The notes under the pieces: generated by a model
Told to the model about the DNA's origin: nothing
Seen by the model: only the letters and a program-made list of their open reading frames with translations
The model's database searches: none
Assembly: GCA_021502835.1 (NCBI GenBank)
Contig: JAKFGP010000024.1
Span: 124,001-188,000 of the forward strand
Length of the DNA stretch: 64,000 bases
Direction: 5' to 3'
From: Streptomyces thinghirensis
Lineage (GTDB): Bacteria > Actinomycetota > Actinomycetia > Streptomycetales > Streptomycetaceae
Position numbers and translations under genes: made by a program
In this document: positions 31,449 to 41,404 of the stretch, in pieces
Layout: each line of letters begins with the position of its first letter
Position numbering within the stretch: the stretch's first letter is position 1

Positions 31449-33549
31449 ATGACCAGCGAGCCGCGCCCCGCCCCGTTCCGCGTGCCGGACCGGCTCTTCG
31501 CGGAACTGGCCGCCGGAGGCGGTTCCGCGGAGGCCGTCGCCTTCCTGGAACGGGGGGAGCGGGCGCGGCGGCTGCTCCTGCTGCGGACGCTGCTGGACCG
31601 GCTCGCGGAGCTGCCCACGCCCCTCACGCCGGTCGCCGACGCCTGGAACACGTTCAAGGAGGCCGCCGAGCGGGCGCCCGAGGCGGTCGACCGGCTGCTG
31701 CTCGCACCGACGACCGGTGGCTGGATCGCCCACATGCTGCGCCGGGTGCACGGCACCGCCACCGGGCCACCGCTGTGGGCGGAGGCGGGCCGGCTGAACG
31801 TCCTGGCGATCACCGCGGCCCTGCACGCCGGTACGGACACGGCCCTCACGGTCCCACTGACCGACGGCGCTCTCCAACTGCCGGAACTGGGCCTGCTCCG
31901 CCTCCCGGCCACGCCACCGGGGCCGACCGTCGCACGGGCGACGACGAGATCGGGCGAACTGACCCTCTCCGGCCCTCCGGCACACGCCGCCTCCCACCCC
32001 ACGGTGACGTGCCGCCCGACGACGGCACCGGCGAGGGGGCGGGGGGCGGGGGGACCCCCGGGCGGAGGGGCCCCGCCCGGAAGGACCGCGGTCGGGGGGT
32101 TCCGTCCGGAGGGCCCCGCCCGGACGGCTCCCCGCCCGACCCACCAGCGGCGCCCGCCTCTGTAGGCGCAGCCGCTTACGGAGCTGTATCCGCATCAGGA
32201 CCGCCTGCGTCGGCATCGGCACCCGCTTCCCGGAGCGGCGCCTTCCGTCATAGGCGCGCCCGCCTCGGGACCGCCCACCTCTGCATCGGCGCCCGCTTCC
32301 GGAGCGGCGCCTTCCTCCGTAGGCGCGCCCGCCTCGGGGGCGGCGCCCGCGTCCGCGCCTGCGCCGGCATCGGCGCCCGCTTCCGAAGCGGCGCCCTCCT
32401 CCGTGGCCGCGCCCGCCGCGGGAGCGGCACCCGTACCCGCACCCGCCCCCGTAGAGGCCCCCGCCCCCCTGGCTCCCCCTGCGCACGCTCACCCACGCCA
32501 CCCCCGCCGGCCCCGTCGCGATACCCCTCGACGATCTCGACCCCTACCGCGACCTCGACGACCCGGTCCCGCCCGCCCGGCTGGACGACGACGAGGCGGC
32601 GGAGTGGCAGCGGGTCTTCGACGACGCCGTCGCGATACTCGCCGGGGCGGGGGACGGTCAGGGCCCGGGGCGGCTCGACCCGGCACTGATACGCGCCGTC
32701 GTGCCCTGCGGCCGTACCGCCCTCACCCCACCCGCTCCACCGGCGGTAGCCGTCTCCGCCTCCAGCGGCGACTCCTTCGGCGCCATGCTGATATCCCGCC
32801 CCGGATCCGCGCTCGCCCTCGCCGAGACCCTGGTCCACGAGTTCCAGCACAGCAAGCTCGCCGCACTCCTCCACCTCTTCCCCCTCCTCGACGACGACCG
32901 CGAGGAGCGCTTCTACGCCCCCTGGCGCGCCGACCCGCGCCACCTCACCGGGCTGCTGCACGGCGCGTACGCCTTCACCGGCGTCACCGGCTTCTGGCGG
33001 GACCGGCTGGCCGAGCCGGAGCACGCGGAGGCCGCCGCCTATCACTTCGCGCTGCGCCGGCTGCAGAGCCGGCTGGTGGTGCGGACCCTGCTGACCAGTG
33101 CCCGGCTCACCGCGCCGGGACGCCGCCTCGTCGACGGCCTCGCGCGGACCCTGGACGGCTGGCTGCGCGTACCCGTCGACCCGGCCGCCCTGTCCCGGGC
33201 CCGTACGGCCGCCTCCCTGCACCGCACCCAGTGGCGGCTGCGCAACCTGGCCGCGCCGGTCGGCCCGGACGGCGTCCTCCGGTTCCGCCCGGACCGCGGC
33301 TTCTGGCCCGACTCCCGTACCCACGCCTTCGCCACCCGCCCCGCCGCTCCCCGTACCCCCGACGAGCACCTCGCCGCCGGCGATCCGGCCACCGCGCTGG
33401 ACGGCTACGCCAAGGACCTCGCCCGTGACCCGGCCGACCCCCGGGCGCTGTCCGGCTGGATCGTCGCCCGCGCCACCCTGGACCCGGGCCACGCCACCCG
33501 CCGCCCGCTCGCCCGCCCGGAACTGCTCCAGCCGCGGCCCGGCGGCTGA
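31449..33549 (+). CDS. HExxH-type peptide hydroxylase/modification protein
   Basis: ATG 31449 follows GGAGG. N-terminal region: FRVPDRLFAELAAGGGSAEAVAFLERGE, ADAWNTFKEAAERAPEAVDRLLLAPTTGGWIAHMLRR. A long Ala/Pro-rich linker (about 32030-32490, frames uncertain) precedes the C-terminal half, WLPLRTLTHAT, GSALALAETLVHEFQHSKLAALLHLFPL (HEFQH is the HExxH signature), RFYAPWRADPRHLTGLLHGAYAFTGVTGFW. The family is found in FxSxx loci, often fused to the radical SAM enzyme FxsB, and recent work describes members as 2-oxoglutarate-dependent peptide beta-hydroxylases. Here it is free-standing and no radical SAM protein lies in the window. About 700 residues, longer than usual because of the linker. 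Confidence 0.83.
32213..32470 (+). repeat. Three imperfect 70-85 bp tandem repeats in the linker of the HExxH gene
   Basis: Copies start at about 32213, 32283 and 32368 with GCATCGGC(A/G)CCCGCTTCC and share the block GGAGCGGCGCC..GTAGGCGCGCCCGC. In the likely frame they encode Ala/Pro/Ser segments such as [21 protein letters not shown]. Flexible linker expansion by repeat slippage is the simplest reading. The repeats also make the sequence here error-prone. Confidence 0.7.
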
Positions 33550-33612
33550 ACCGGGCGCACGGGTCTGCCCAAGCAGGGGGTGAACAGGCGCCCGAATGGT
33601 CAGGATGGAGGC

Positions 33613-34834
33613 ATGGGATTCACAGTCGACTCCGAAGCCGGGCGGCTCACCCGCGTCATCCTGCACCGGCCGGATCTCGAGCTCAAAGGCTCACCCCCAG
33701 CAACAAGGACGCCCTTCTCTTCGACGACGTGCTGTGGGTGCGCCGGGCGCGCCGAGCACGACGGGTTCGCCGACGTGCTCCGCGACCGCGCGAGTCGCCG
33801 TGCACCTCTTCGGCGACCTGCTCACCGAGACCCTCGACGTCCCGGCGGCCCGGCGGCTCGTCCTGGACCGGGTCTTCGACGAGAAGGAGTACGGAGTGCT
33901 GGCCACGGACCATCTCCGGGCCGCCTTCGAGACCCTGCCCGCCGGTGAACTCGCCGAGGCCCTGGTCGGCGGCATGACCAAGCGGGAGTTCCTCGACGCG
34001 CACCCGGAGCCGACCTCCGTGCGCTTTCACGCCATGGAGCTGGACGACTTCCTGCTCGGGCCGCTGCCCAACCACCTCTTCACCCGGGACACCTCGGCCT
34101 GGATCTACGACGGCGTCTCCATCAACGCCATGCGCTGGCCCGCCCGGCAGCGCGAGACGGTCCACTTCGAGGCGATCTACCGGCACCACCCGCTGTTCCG
34201 CGACGAGACCTTCCACCTCTGGTCCGAGGGACAGGCCGACTACCCGTCCACCATCGAGGGCGGCGACGTCCTCGTCATCGGCAACGGCGCCGTACTCATC
34301 GGCATGAGCGAGCGCACCACACCCCAGGCCGTGGAGATGCTCGCGTACAAACTGTTCGCGGCGGGCTCCGCACGCACGATCGTGGCCCTCGACATGCCCA
34401 AGCGGCGGGCCGTCATGCACCTGGACACCGTGATGACCATGGTGGACGGCGACACCTTCACCCAGTACGCCGGGCTCGGCATGCTCCGCTCGTACACCAT
34501 CGAGCCGGGCGCGGGGGAGAAGGACCTGAAGGTCACCGACCATCCGCCGGAGCACATGCACCGCGCGATCGCCGCGGCCCTCGGCCGGGGCGAGATCCGG
34601 GTCCTGACCGCCACCCAGGACGTCCACGCCGCCGAACGCGAGCAGTGGGACGACGGCTGCAACGTCCTGGCCGTCGAGCCGGGCGTCGTCGTCGCCTACG
34701 AGCGGAACGCCACCACCAACACCCACCTGCGCAAACAGGGCATCGAAGTGATCGAGATCCCGGGCAGCGAGCTGGGCCGGGGCCGCGGCGGACCGCGCTG
34801 CATGAGCTGCCCGGTGGAGCGGGAGCCCGTTTAG
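33613..34834 (+). CDS. arcA: Arginine deiminase
   Basis: Hydrolyses arginine to citrulline and ammonia. ATG 33613 follows GGAG. The start ([24 protein letters not shown]) and a break near 33690 lead to [11 protein letters not shown], then a second break near 33795. After that the frame is open to 34834. Catalytic residues are readable: [44 protein letters not shown] (His) and [14 protein letters not shown] (Cys). About 406 residues, the standard length. Next to ornithine carbamoyltransferase and a permease, as in arginine deiminase loci. Confidence 0.95.
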
Positions 34835-34847
34835 CGGGCCGTATGGG

Positions 34848-34895
34848 ACTGTATAGAAATTCAGAAGTTCGTATAGACTTCCAGCAGTCAGTCCT
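34848..34895 (+). promoter_or_regulatory. Tandem GTATAGA repeats upstream of argF, candidate ArgR site
   Basis: GTATAGAAATTC (34851) and GTATAGACTTCC (34871) are direct repeats exactly 20 bp apart, about two helical turns, in a strikingly AT-rich 40 bp between arcA and argF. An inverted pair GAAGT/ACTTC (34865-34882) overlaps. Tandem boxes at this spacing suit the hexameric arginine repressor ArgR, though the match to known Streptomyces ARG boxes is only loose. Confidence 0.45.
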
Positions 34896-34920
34896 CGACC
34901 CGCACCTCTGGAGCGCCCCC

Positions 34921-35928
34921 ATGGCGACAGTCCCGACCGCCCTCGCCGGCCGCCACTTCCTCAAGGAGACCGACTTCACCGCGGACGAGTTCCGCGGCCT
35001 GGTCGATCTGGCCGCGGAGCTGAAGGCCGCGAAGAAGGCCGGGACCGAGACACGGTATCTCCAGGGCAGGAACATCGCGCTGATCTTCGAGAAGACCTCG
35101 ACGCGCACCCGCTGCGCGTTCGAGGTCGCCGCCGCCGACCAGGGCGCCTCGACGACGTACCTCGACCCCGCCGGCTCCCAGATCGGCCACAAGGAGTCCG
35201 TGAAGGACACCGCGCGCGTGCTGGGCCGCATGTTCGACGGCATCGAGTACCGGGGCGACAGCCAGCAGAAGGTCGAGGAGCTGGCCGCCTTCGCCGGCGT
35301 CCCCGTCTACAACGGCCTGACCGACGACTGGCACCCCACCCAGATGCTCGCCGACGTGCTGACCATGACCGAGCACAGCGACAAGCCCCTGCACGAGATC
35401 ACCTTCACCTACCTCGGCGACGCCCGCTTCAACATGGGCAACTCCTACCTGGTCACCGGCGCCCTCCTCGGCATGGACGTGCGCGTCGTCGCCCCGAAGT
35501 CCTACTGGCCCGCCCAGGAGGTCGTCGACCGGGCGAAGGCGCTCGCCGAGTCGAGCGGGGCGCGCATCACCCTCACCGAGACCGTGGACGAGGGCGTGCG
35601 CGGCGCCGACTTCGTCGTCACCGACGTCTGGGTCTCCATGGGCGAGCCCAAGGACGTCTGGGCCGAGCGGATCAAGTCCCTCGCCCCGTACGCGGTGACC
35701 ATGGACGTCCTGCGCGCCACCGGCAACCCGGACGTGAAGTTCCTGCACTGCCTGCCCGCCTTCCACGACCTGGGCACCAAGGTCGGCCAGGAGGTCTTCG
35801 AGGCCCACGGCCTCGACTCCCTGGAGGTCACGGACGAGGTCTTCGAGTCCGCGCACTCGGTCGTCTTCGACGAGGCGGAGAACCGCCTGCACACCATCAA
35901 GGCGGTCCTGGTCGCCACGCTGGCCTGA
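34921..35928 (+). CDS. argF: Ornithine carbamoyltransferase
   Basis: Interconverts ornithine plus carbamoyl phosphate and citrulline; in the deiminase pathway it runs toward ornithine. Fully open frame, 335 residues. Signatures: [16 protein letters not shown] (carbamoyl-phosphate loop), [43 protein letters not shown], and [14 protein letters not shown] (HCLP ornithine site). ATG 34921 has GGAG at 34911. 86 bp after arcA with a possible operator between. No carbamate kinase gene is present in the window, so the catabolic pathway is not complete here. Confidence 0.97.
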   Translation: MATVPTALAGRHFLKETDFTADEFRGLVDLAAELKAAKKAGTETRYLQGRNIALIFEKTSTRTRCAFEVAAADQGASTTYLDPAGSQIGHKESVKDTARVLGRMFDGIEYRGDSQQKVEELAAFAGVPVYNGLTDDWHPTQMLADVLTMTEHSDKPLHEITFTYLGDARFNMGNSYLVTGALLGMDVRVVAPKSYWPAQEVVDRAKALAESSGARITLTETVDEGVRGADFVVTDVWVSMGEPKDVWAERIKSLAPYAVTMDVLRATGNPDVKFLHCLPAFHDLGTKVGQEVFEAHGLDSLEVTDEVFESAHSVVFDEAENRLHTIKAVLVATLA

Positions 35929-36064
35929 CCGGCCGGCCGGCCGGGACCGATGCGTCCACCGAGCCCGTTATTCTGACCGGCGGCCCCGGAGCCACCCCTT
36001 CCGGTGCCGCCGGCCGCGACCACCGTCGCGCCCCCGCACCACCAGGAAACGAGCACCACCCGCA

Positions 36065-37513
36065 ATGCCCGCTTCCCGTATCAAGTCCCCCCCACCTCCT
36101 CGTCGCCGAATCCGGCGCCGACCGCGAAGGCCATGGCCTGAAGCGCACCATGGGGCTGTTCCAGCTCGTCTGCTTCGGCGTCGGCGCGATCGTCGGCACC
36201 GGCATCTTCGTCGGCCTGTCCGACTCGGTCGCCGAGGCCGGCCCGGCCGTCGTCGTCTCCTTCATCCTCGCCGCGATCACCTGCGTCTTCACCGCGTTCG
36301 CCTTCGCCGAGCTGGGCGGCGCGATCCCGGTCTCCGGCTCCTCGTACTCCTTCGCCTACGCCGGACTCGGCGAGCGGACCGCCTTCCTGGTCGGCTGGTG
36401 CCTGCTCCTGGAGTACGGCGTGTCCGTCTCCGCGGTCGCGGTCGGCTGGAGCCAGTACGTCAACGAACTGCTCGACAGCGTCCTCGGCATCCAGCTCCCG
36501 CACGCGCTCTCCGCGGGCCCCGGCGACGGCGGCGCGGTCAACCTGCCCGCGGTGATCGTCATCGCCCTGGCCTGCGTCCTCCTGGTGCGCGGCGTGCGGG
36601 AGAGCGCCCGGGCCACGGCTGCGATGGCCGTCCTCAAGCCTGGCCGTCCTGGTCGCCTTCTGCGCCATCGGCTTCTACGCCTTCAAGGACGGCAACCTCA
36701 GCCCGTTCTCCCCGGCGGGCCTCGGCGGCATCGGCGCCGGCACCACGGCCGCCTTCTTCTCGTACATCGGCTTCGACGCGATCACCACGGCCGGTGAGGA
36801 GGCCAAGAACCCGCGCCGGGGACATCCCGATCGCCATCCTGGTCTGCATCGGCCTGGTCACGCTGCTCTACTGCGCGGTCGCCGTCGCCGCGATTCGGTG
36901 CCGTCGGCGGTGACGCGGTCGGCGACCGGCCCGCCGCGCTGTCGTACGTCGTCAACGAGGTCACCGGCTCCACGATCGGTGGCGGCGTGGTCGCCTTCGG
37001 CGCGGTCGTCGCCATCGCCTCGGTGGTGCTCGCCGTGATGTACGGCCAGACCCGCATCCTGATGTCCATGTCCCGCGACGGTCTGATCCCGCGGGTCTTC
37101 GAGAAGGTCTCGCCGCGCACCGCGACGCCCGTCGCCGGCACGCTCATCGTCGGCGTGGTCTTCGCCCTCCCGGCCGCCTTCGCCCCGCTGGACGCGGTGG
37201 TCAACCTGTGCACCATCGGCACCCTCGCCACCATGGCCGCCGTCAACGTCTCCGTGATCGCGCTGGCCGCCGCGAGCCGGGCCTCGCCCGTACCTTCCGC
37301 GTGCCGCTCTATCCGGTGACGCCGCTGCTCGGGGTCGCCTTCTGCCTGTACCTGATCTACGAGACGGGTGCGGCGACCTGGCTCCAGTTCGCGGTGTTCC
37401 TCGCGGTGGGCCTGTTGGTGTACACCGCCTACGGGCGCCGGCACTCCCGGCTCGCCCGGACCGGGGAGGTCACTCCGGAGAGCGACGCGGAGCGGGTACC
37501 GCAGGAAGCCTGA
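36065..37513 (+). CDS. APC-superfamily cationic amino-acid permease
   Basis: Twelve or more helices of an amino-acid transporter, probably moving arginine or ornithine given its place after arcA and argF. LKRTMGLFQLVCFGVGAIVGTGIFVGL has the substrate-binding GxIVGTGIF motif of the cationic amino-acid (CAT) group. Other blocks are [104 protein letters not shown] and FRVPLYPVTPLLGVAFCLYLIYE. Breaks near 36095, 36640, 36820, 36895 and 37285. About 483 residues. Its end overlaps the converging kinase-like gene by 44 bp. Confidence 0.88.
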
Positions 37514-37970
37514 ACCAGACGGCCTTGCCGGACCCGGTGGGCCGGTGGCCGCAGGACGAGCTGAGGGCGCGGATCAGCAGCAGACCGCGCCCGTGCTCCT
37601 GCCAGGGGTCGGGCGGCTCCACGCCGGGCCGGGTGAGGTCACCGGGCGGCCGCGGGTCCGGGTCGTGCACCTCGACCTGGCAGCCGGTCGGCAACAGCTC
37701 CACGACCAGCTCGATCGGCGACCCGCCGGCGGTGCGCTCGACGGCGGTGTGCTCGACGGCGTTGGCGACCAGCTCCGCCGTGAGCAGCTCCGCGGTGTCG
37801 CCGTCGGCCGTGTGCTCCAGCTCGGCCAGCGCCGTACGGACCAGGGCACGCGCGACCGGCACGGCCGCGGCGGAGTGCGGCAGTGCGATGCGCCAGGAGG
37901 CGGGGGCATGGGAGCGATCGTGCACGGCTGGTCCGTTCCGGAGCAGGCTGTCGTCCTGTCCTGCTTTCAA
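37470..37970 (-). CDS. Anti-sigma-factor-like ATP-binding protein (HATPase_c_2)
   Basis: Single-domain serine-kinase/anti-sigma regulator type, very numerous in Streptomyces. The ATP site is visible as the N box TAELLTAELVANAVEHT and the G box EHGRGLLLIRALSSSCG, with VEVHDPDPRPP between them. The frame is open from TTG 37970; GTG 37925 is an alternative start that removes 15 residues. About 151-166 residues. No cognate anti-anti-sigma or sigma gene adjoins it. Confidence 0.85.
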   Translation of the reverse strand: MKAGQDDSLLRNGPAVHDRSHAPASWRIALPHSAAAVPVARALVRTALAELEHTADGDTAELLTAELVANAVEHTAVERTAGGSPIELVVELLPTGCQVEVHDPDPRPPGDLTRPGVEPPDPWQEHGRGLLLIRALSSSCGHRPTGSGKAVWFRLPAVPAPRRSPE

Positions 37971-38086
37971 CCTTATGAATGGTACGGCGCCGCCCGGCAG
38001 AGTCGTTCGACGGGCACCTCGCGGGACCTTCGGCCCCGGTACGGGGGCGGCCCATGACTTTCGGCGGACTGGGTTATCGCGCCCTC

Positions 38087-38100
38087 GTGACGACAGTCAC
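38087..38100 (+). promoter_or_regulatory. Palindromic motif GTGACGACAGTCAC upstream of the enoyl-CoA hydratase gene
   Basis: The 5-bp arms GTGAC and GTCAC flank a 4-bp centre, 82 bp before the gene start. Thirteen of fourteen bases recur at 44928 in the ligase/acyl-CoA dehydrogenase divergent promoter, followed in both places by GATA and CG at equal distances. It is a likely operator for the cluster regulator, most simply the PaaX protein at 42368. Confidence 0.6.
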
Positions 38101-38182
38101 AGATGGGTGATAGCTTCGAGACGTATCGAGACGTAGCGCTCAGTGAGGCCGAGGCCGTGCCCGCCCTAGGAGGCCGCCCGTC

Positions 38183-39011
38183 ATGAGTCCCTTCACCGGC
38201 TCCGCCGCCCCCACCCCCGACTGGCGGCACCTGCGCGTCGATCGCACCGCCGGCGTCGCCACCGTCACCCTCGCCCGCCCCGACAAGCTCAACGCGCTGA
38301 CCTTCGAGGCCTACGCCGACCTGCGGGACCTGCTCGCCGAGGCTGTCCCGGGAGCGGTCCGTACGGGCGCTGGTGCTGGCCGGGGAGGGACGCGGCTTCT
38401 GCTCCGGCGGCGACGTCGACGAGATCATCGGCGCGACCCTGTCCATGGACACCGCCCAACTGCTGGACTTCAACCGGATGACGGGCCAGGTGGTGCGGGC
38501 CGTACGGGAATGCCCGTTCCCGGTGATCGCCGCCCTGCACGGCGTCGCGGCCGGGGCGGGCGCGGTCCTCGCCCTGGCCGCCGACTTCCGGGTCGCCGAC
38601 CCGACCGCCCGCTTCGCCTTCCTCTTCACCCGCGTCGGCCTGTCCGGCGGCGATATGGGCGCCGCCTACCTGCTGCCCCGCGTCGTCGGCCTCGGCCACG
38701 CCACCCGGCTGCTGATGCTCGGCGAACCGGTCCGGGCGCCCGAGGCCGAGCGGATCGGCCTGATCAGCGAGCTGACCGACGAGGGCCGCGCCGACGAGGC
38801 CGCCCAGTCACTCGCCCGCCGCCTGGCTGACGGCCCGGCCCTGGCGTACGCCCAGACCAAGGCCCTCCTCACCGCGGAACTGGACATGCCGCTGGCGGCA
38901 GCGGTGGAACTCGACGCCTCGACCCAGGCCCTCCTGATGAACGGCGAGGACTACGCCGAGTTCCACGCGGCCTTCACGGAGAAGCGCCCTCCGAAATGGA
39001 ACGGACGGTAG
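38183..39011 (+). CDS. Enoyl-CoA hydratase/isomerase family protein
   Basis: Crotonase-fold enzyme, here expected to act on a CoA-linked ring-derived intermediate. ATG 38183 follows AGGAGG. VATVTLARPDKLNALTFEAY, then after a break near 38350 ALVLAGEGRGFCSGGDVDEI (oxyanion loop), FPVIAALHGVAAGAGAVLALAADFRVAD (second oxyanion glycine) and FLFTRVGLSGGDMGAAYLLPRVVGLG (catalytic acidic position). About 276 residues. It runs directly into the fused monooxygenase gene. Confidence 0.92.
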
Positions 39012-39013
39012 GG

Positions 39014-41404
39014 ATGCCGACTTCAGGGGCGCGGGGCAGCGTCGATATGCGGCTCCGCCGCGGGGCGCGACCAGCCACAACGAGCCCGCAGCCGCCCGCG
39101 ACGACAAGCCATCCCCTACGCGCCGCGATCATCGGCGGCGGCCCCGGCGGCCTCTACACCGCCGCCCTCCTCAAACGCCTCGACCCCGCCCGCCAGGTCA
39201 CCGTCTGGGAACGCAACGCCCCCGACGACACCTTCGGCTTCGGCGTCGTCCTCTCCGACGAGACCCTGGGCGGCATCGAACACGCCGACCCGGCGGTCTA
39301 CGCGGCCCCTCCAGGCCGACTTCGTCCGCTGGGACGACATCCACATCGTCCACCGAGGCACCCGCCAGACCTCCGGAGGACACGGCTTCGCCGCCCTCGG
39401 CCGCCGCCGCCTCCTGGAGATCCTGCACGAGCGCTGCCACGCCCTCGGCGTCGAGCTGCGCTTCCGCACCGAGGCCCCGGACCCGGCTCGGCTCGCGGAG
39501 GAGTACGACCTCGTCGTCGCGGCCGACGGGGTGCACAGCACCACCCGCGAGGCCCATCGCGAGGTGTTCCGGCCCACCCTCACCGGCCACCGCTGCCGTT
39601 ACGTCTGGCTGGCCGCCGACTTCGCCTTCGACGCCTTCCGCTTCGAGATCGCCGAGACCGAGCACGGCGTGATGCAACTGCACGGTTACCCGTACGCGGC
39701 CGACGCGTCGACCGTCATCATCGAGATGCGCGAGGAGGTCTGGCGGGCGGCCGGCTTCGACGAACTGGACGAAGCCGAGTCCACCGCACGCTGCGCCAAG
39801 ATCTTCGCCGACGCCCTCGGCGGCCGGCCGCTGAGGTCCAACAAGTCGGCCTGGACCACCTTCCGCACGGTGGTCAACGAACGCTGGTCGCACGGCAACA
39901 CCGTCCTGGTCGGCGACGCCGCCCACAACGCCCACTTCTCCATCGGCTCCGGCACCAAGCTCGCCGTGGAGGACGCCCTCGCGCTCGCCGCCTGCCTGGA
40001 GGAACAGCCGTCGCTCCCCGAGGCACTCGCCGCCTACGAGGCCGAGCGGCGCCCCGTCGTCGCCTCCACCCAGCGGGGCGGCCCGGGCCAGCCTGGAGTG
40101 GTTCGAGGACCTCTCCCGGTACCTCGGCCAGCCGCCCCGCCAGTTCGCCTTCAACCTGCTCACCCGGAGCCGCCGCGTCACCCACGAGAACCTGCGGCTG
40201 CGCGGACGCCCCGCTTCACCGGCTCCGTCGAGCGCGAGTTCGGCTGCCCGCCCGGCACGCCCCCGATGTTCACCCCGTTCCGGCTGCTGCGGCCTGACCC
40301 TGCGCAACCGCGTCGTCGTCTCCCCGATGGACATGTACTCGGCCACCGACGGCGTCCCCGGCGATTTCCACCTGGTCCACCTGGGGGCCAGGGCCCTCGG
40401 GGGTGCCGGGCTGGTGATGACCGAGATGGTGTGCGTCAGCGAGGAGGGCCGCATCACCCCCGGCTGTGCGGGCCTGTACACCGGCCGGCAGGCCGAGGCG
40501 TGGAAGCGGATCACGGACTTCGTGCACGCGCAGGCGCCCGGCACCGCGATCGGCGTGCAGCTCGGGCACAGCGGACGCAAGGGCTCGACCCGGCTGATGT
40601 GGGAGGGCATGGACGAACCGCTCCCCGACGGCAACTGGCCCCTCGTCGCCGCCTCCCCGCTGCCGTACAAGCCCGGCGGCCAGATTCCGCGCGAGCTGTC
40701 CCGGGCCCAGCTGACGGACATCCGGGAACAGTTCACGGCAGCCGCCGTCCGGGCCTCCCGGGCCGGCTTCGACCTGCTCGAACTGCACTGCGCCCACGGC
40801 TATCTGCTCTCCGGCTTCCTCTCCCCGCTCACCAACCGCCGCACCGACGCCTACGGCGGCTCACTGGAGAAGCGGCTCCGCTTCCCGCTGGAGGTCTTCG
40901 ACGCCGTACGCGCGGGCGTGGCCCCAGGAGCGGCCCATGACGGTCCGCGTCTCCGCCACCGACTGGGCCGAGGGCGGCACCAGCGCCGAGGAGGCCGTGG
41001 CGGTCGCCCGCGCCTTCGCGGCGCACGGCGCCGACGCCGTCGACGTGTCCACGGGACAGGTCGTGGCCGACGAGCGGCCGGAGTTCGGGCGGTCGTACCA
41101 GACGCCGTACGCGGACCGTATCCGGCACGAGGCGGGCGTCCCGGTGATCGCCGTGGGCGCGATCTCCTCCTGGGACGACGTCAACTCGCTGATCCTGGCC
41201 GGCCGCACCGACCTGTGCGCCCTCGCTCGGCCGCACCTCTACGACCCGCACTGGACGCTGCACGCGGCGGCCGAGCAGGGCTACGAGGGGCCCGGTGTCG
41301 AGTGGCCCGCACCGTACCGGGCGGGCAGCCGCCGTCCGGTGACCGGACGCACCGACGTCCCCAAGCCCAGGCTGACGCTGCACGGCCCGCGTCAGGACGT
41401 GTAG
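39014..41404 (+). CDS. Bifunctional FAD monooxygenase/old-yellow-enzyme reductase (salicylyl-CoA 5-hydroxylase or 2-aminobenzoyl-CoA monooxygenase-reductase type)
   Basis: Two enzymes fused. Residues about 35-420 are a class A flavin monooxygenase: [20 protein letters not shown] (FAD site), [46 protein letters not shown]. Residues about 430-790 are an old-yellow-enzyme barrel: [88 protein letters not shown]. Breaks near 39308, 40080, 40205, 40290 and 40920. Known relatives hydroxylate and partly reduce salicylyl-CoA or 2-aminobenzoyl-CoA. The start is uncertain: ATG 39014 or 39047, neither with a good ribosome site. About 795 residues. Confidence 0.88.

Noticed and set aside
35929..35945. CCGGCCGG tandem palindromes after argF as a terminator
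   Set aside because: The run can pair in many registers but forms no single stable stem with a loop; evidence too weak to list as a feature.
39198..40736. Long open frame opposite the monooxygenase gene (about 512 codons)
   Set aside because: The sense strand has clear FAD and old-yellow-enzyme motifs; the antisense frame has none and no ribosome site.
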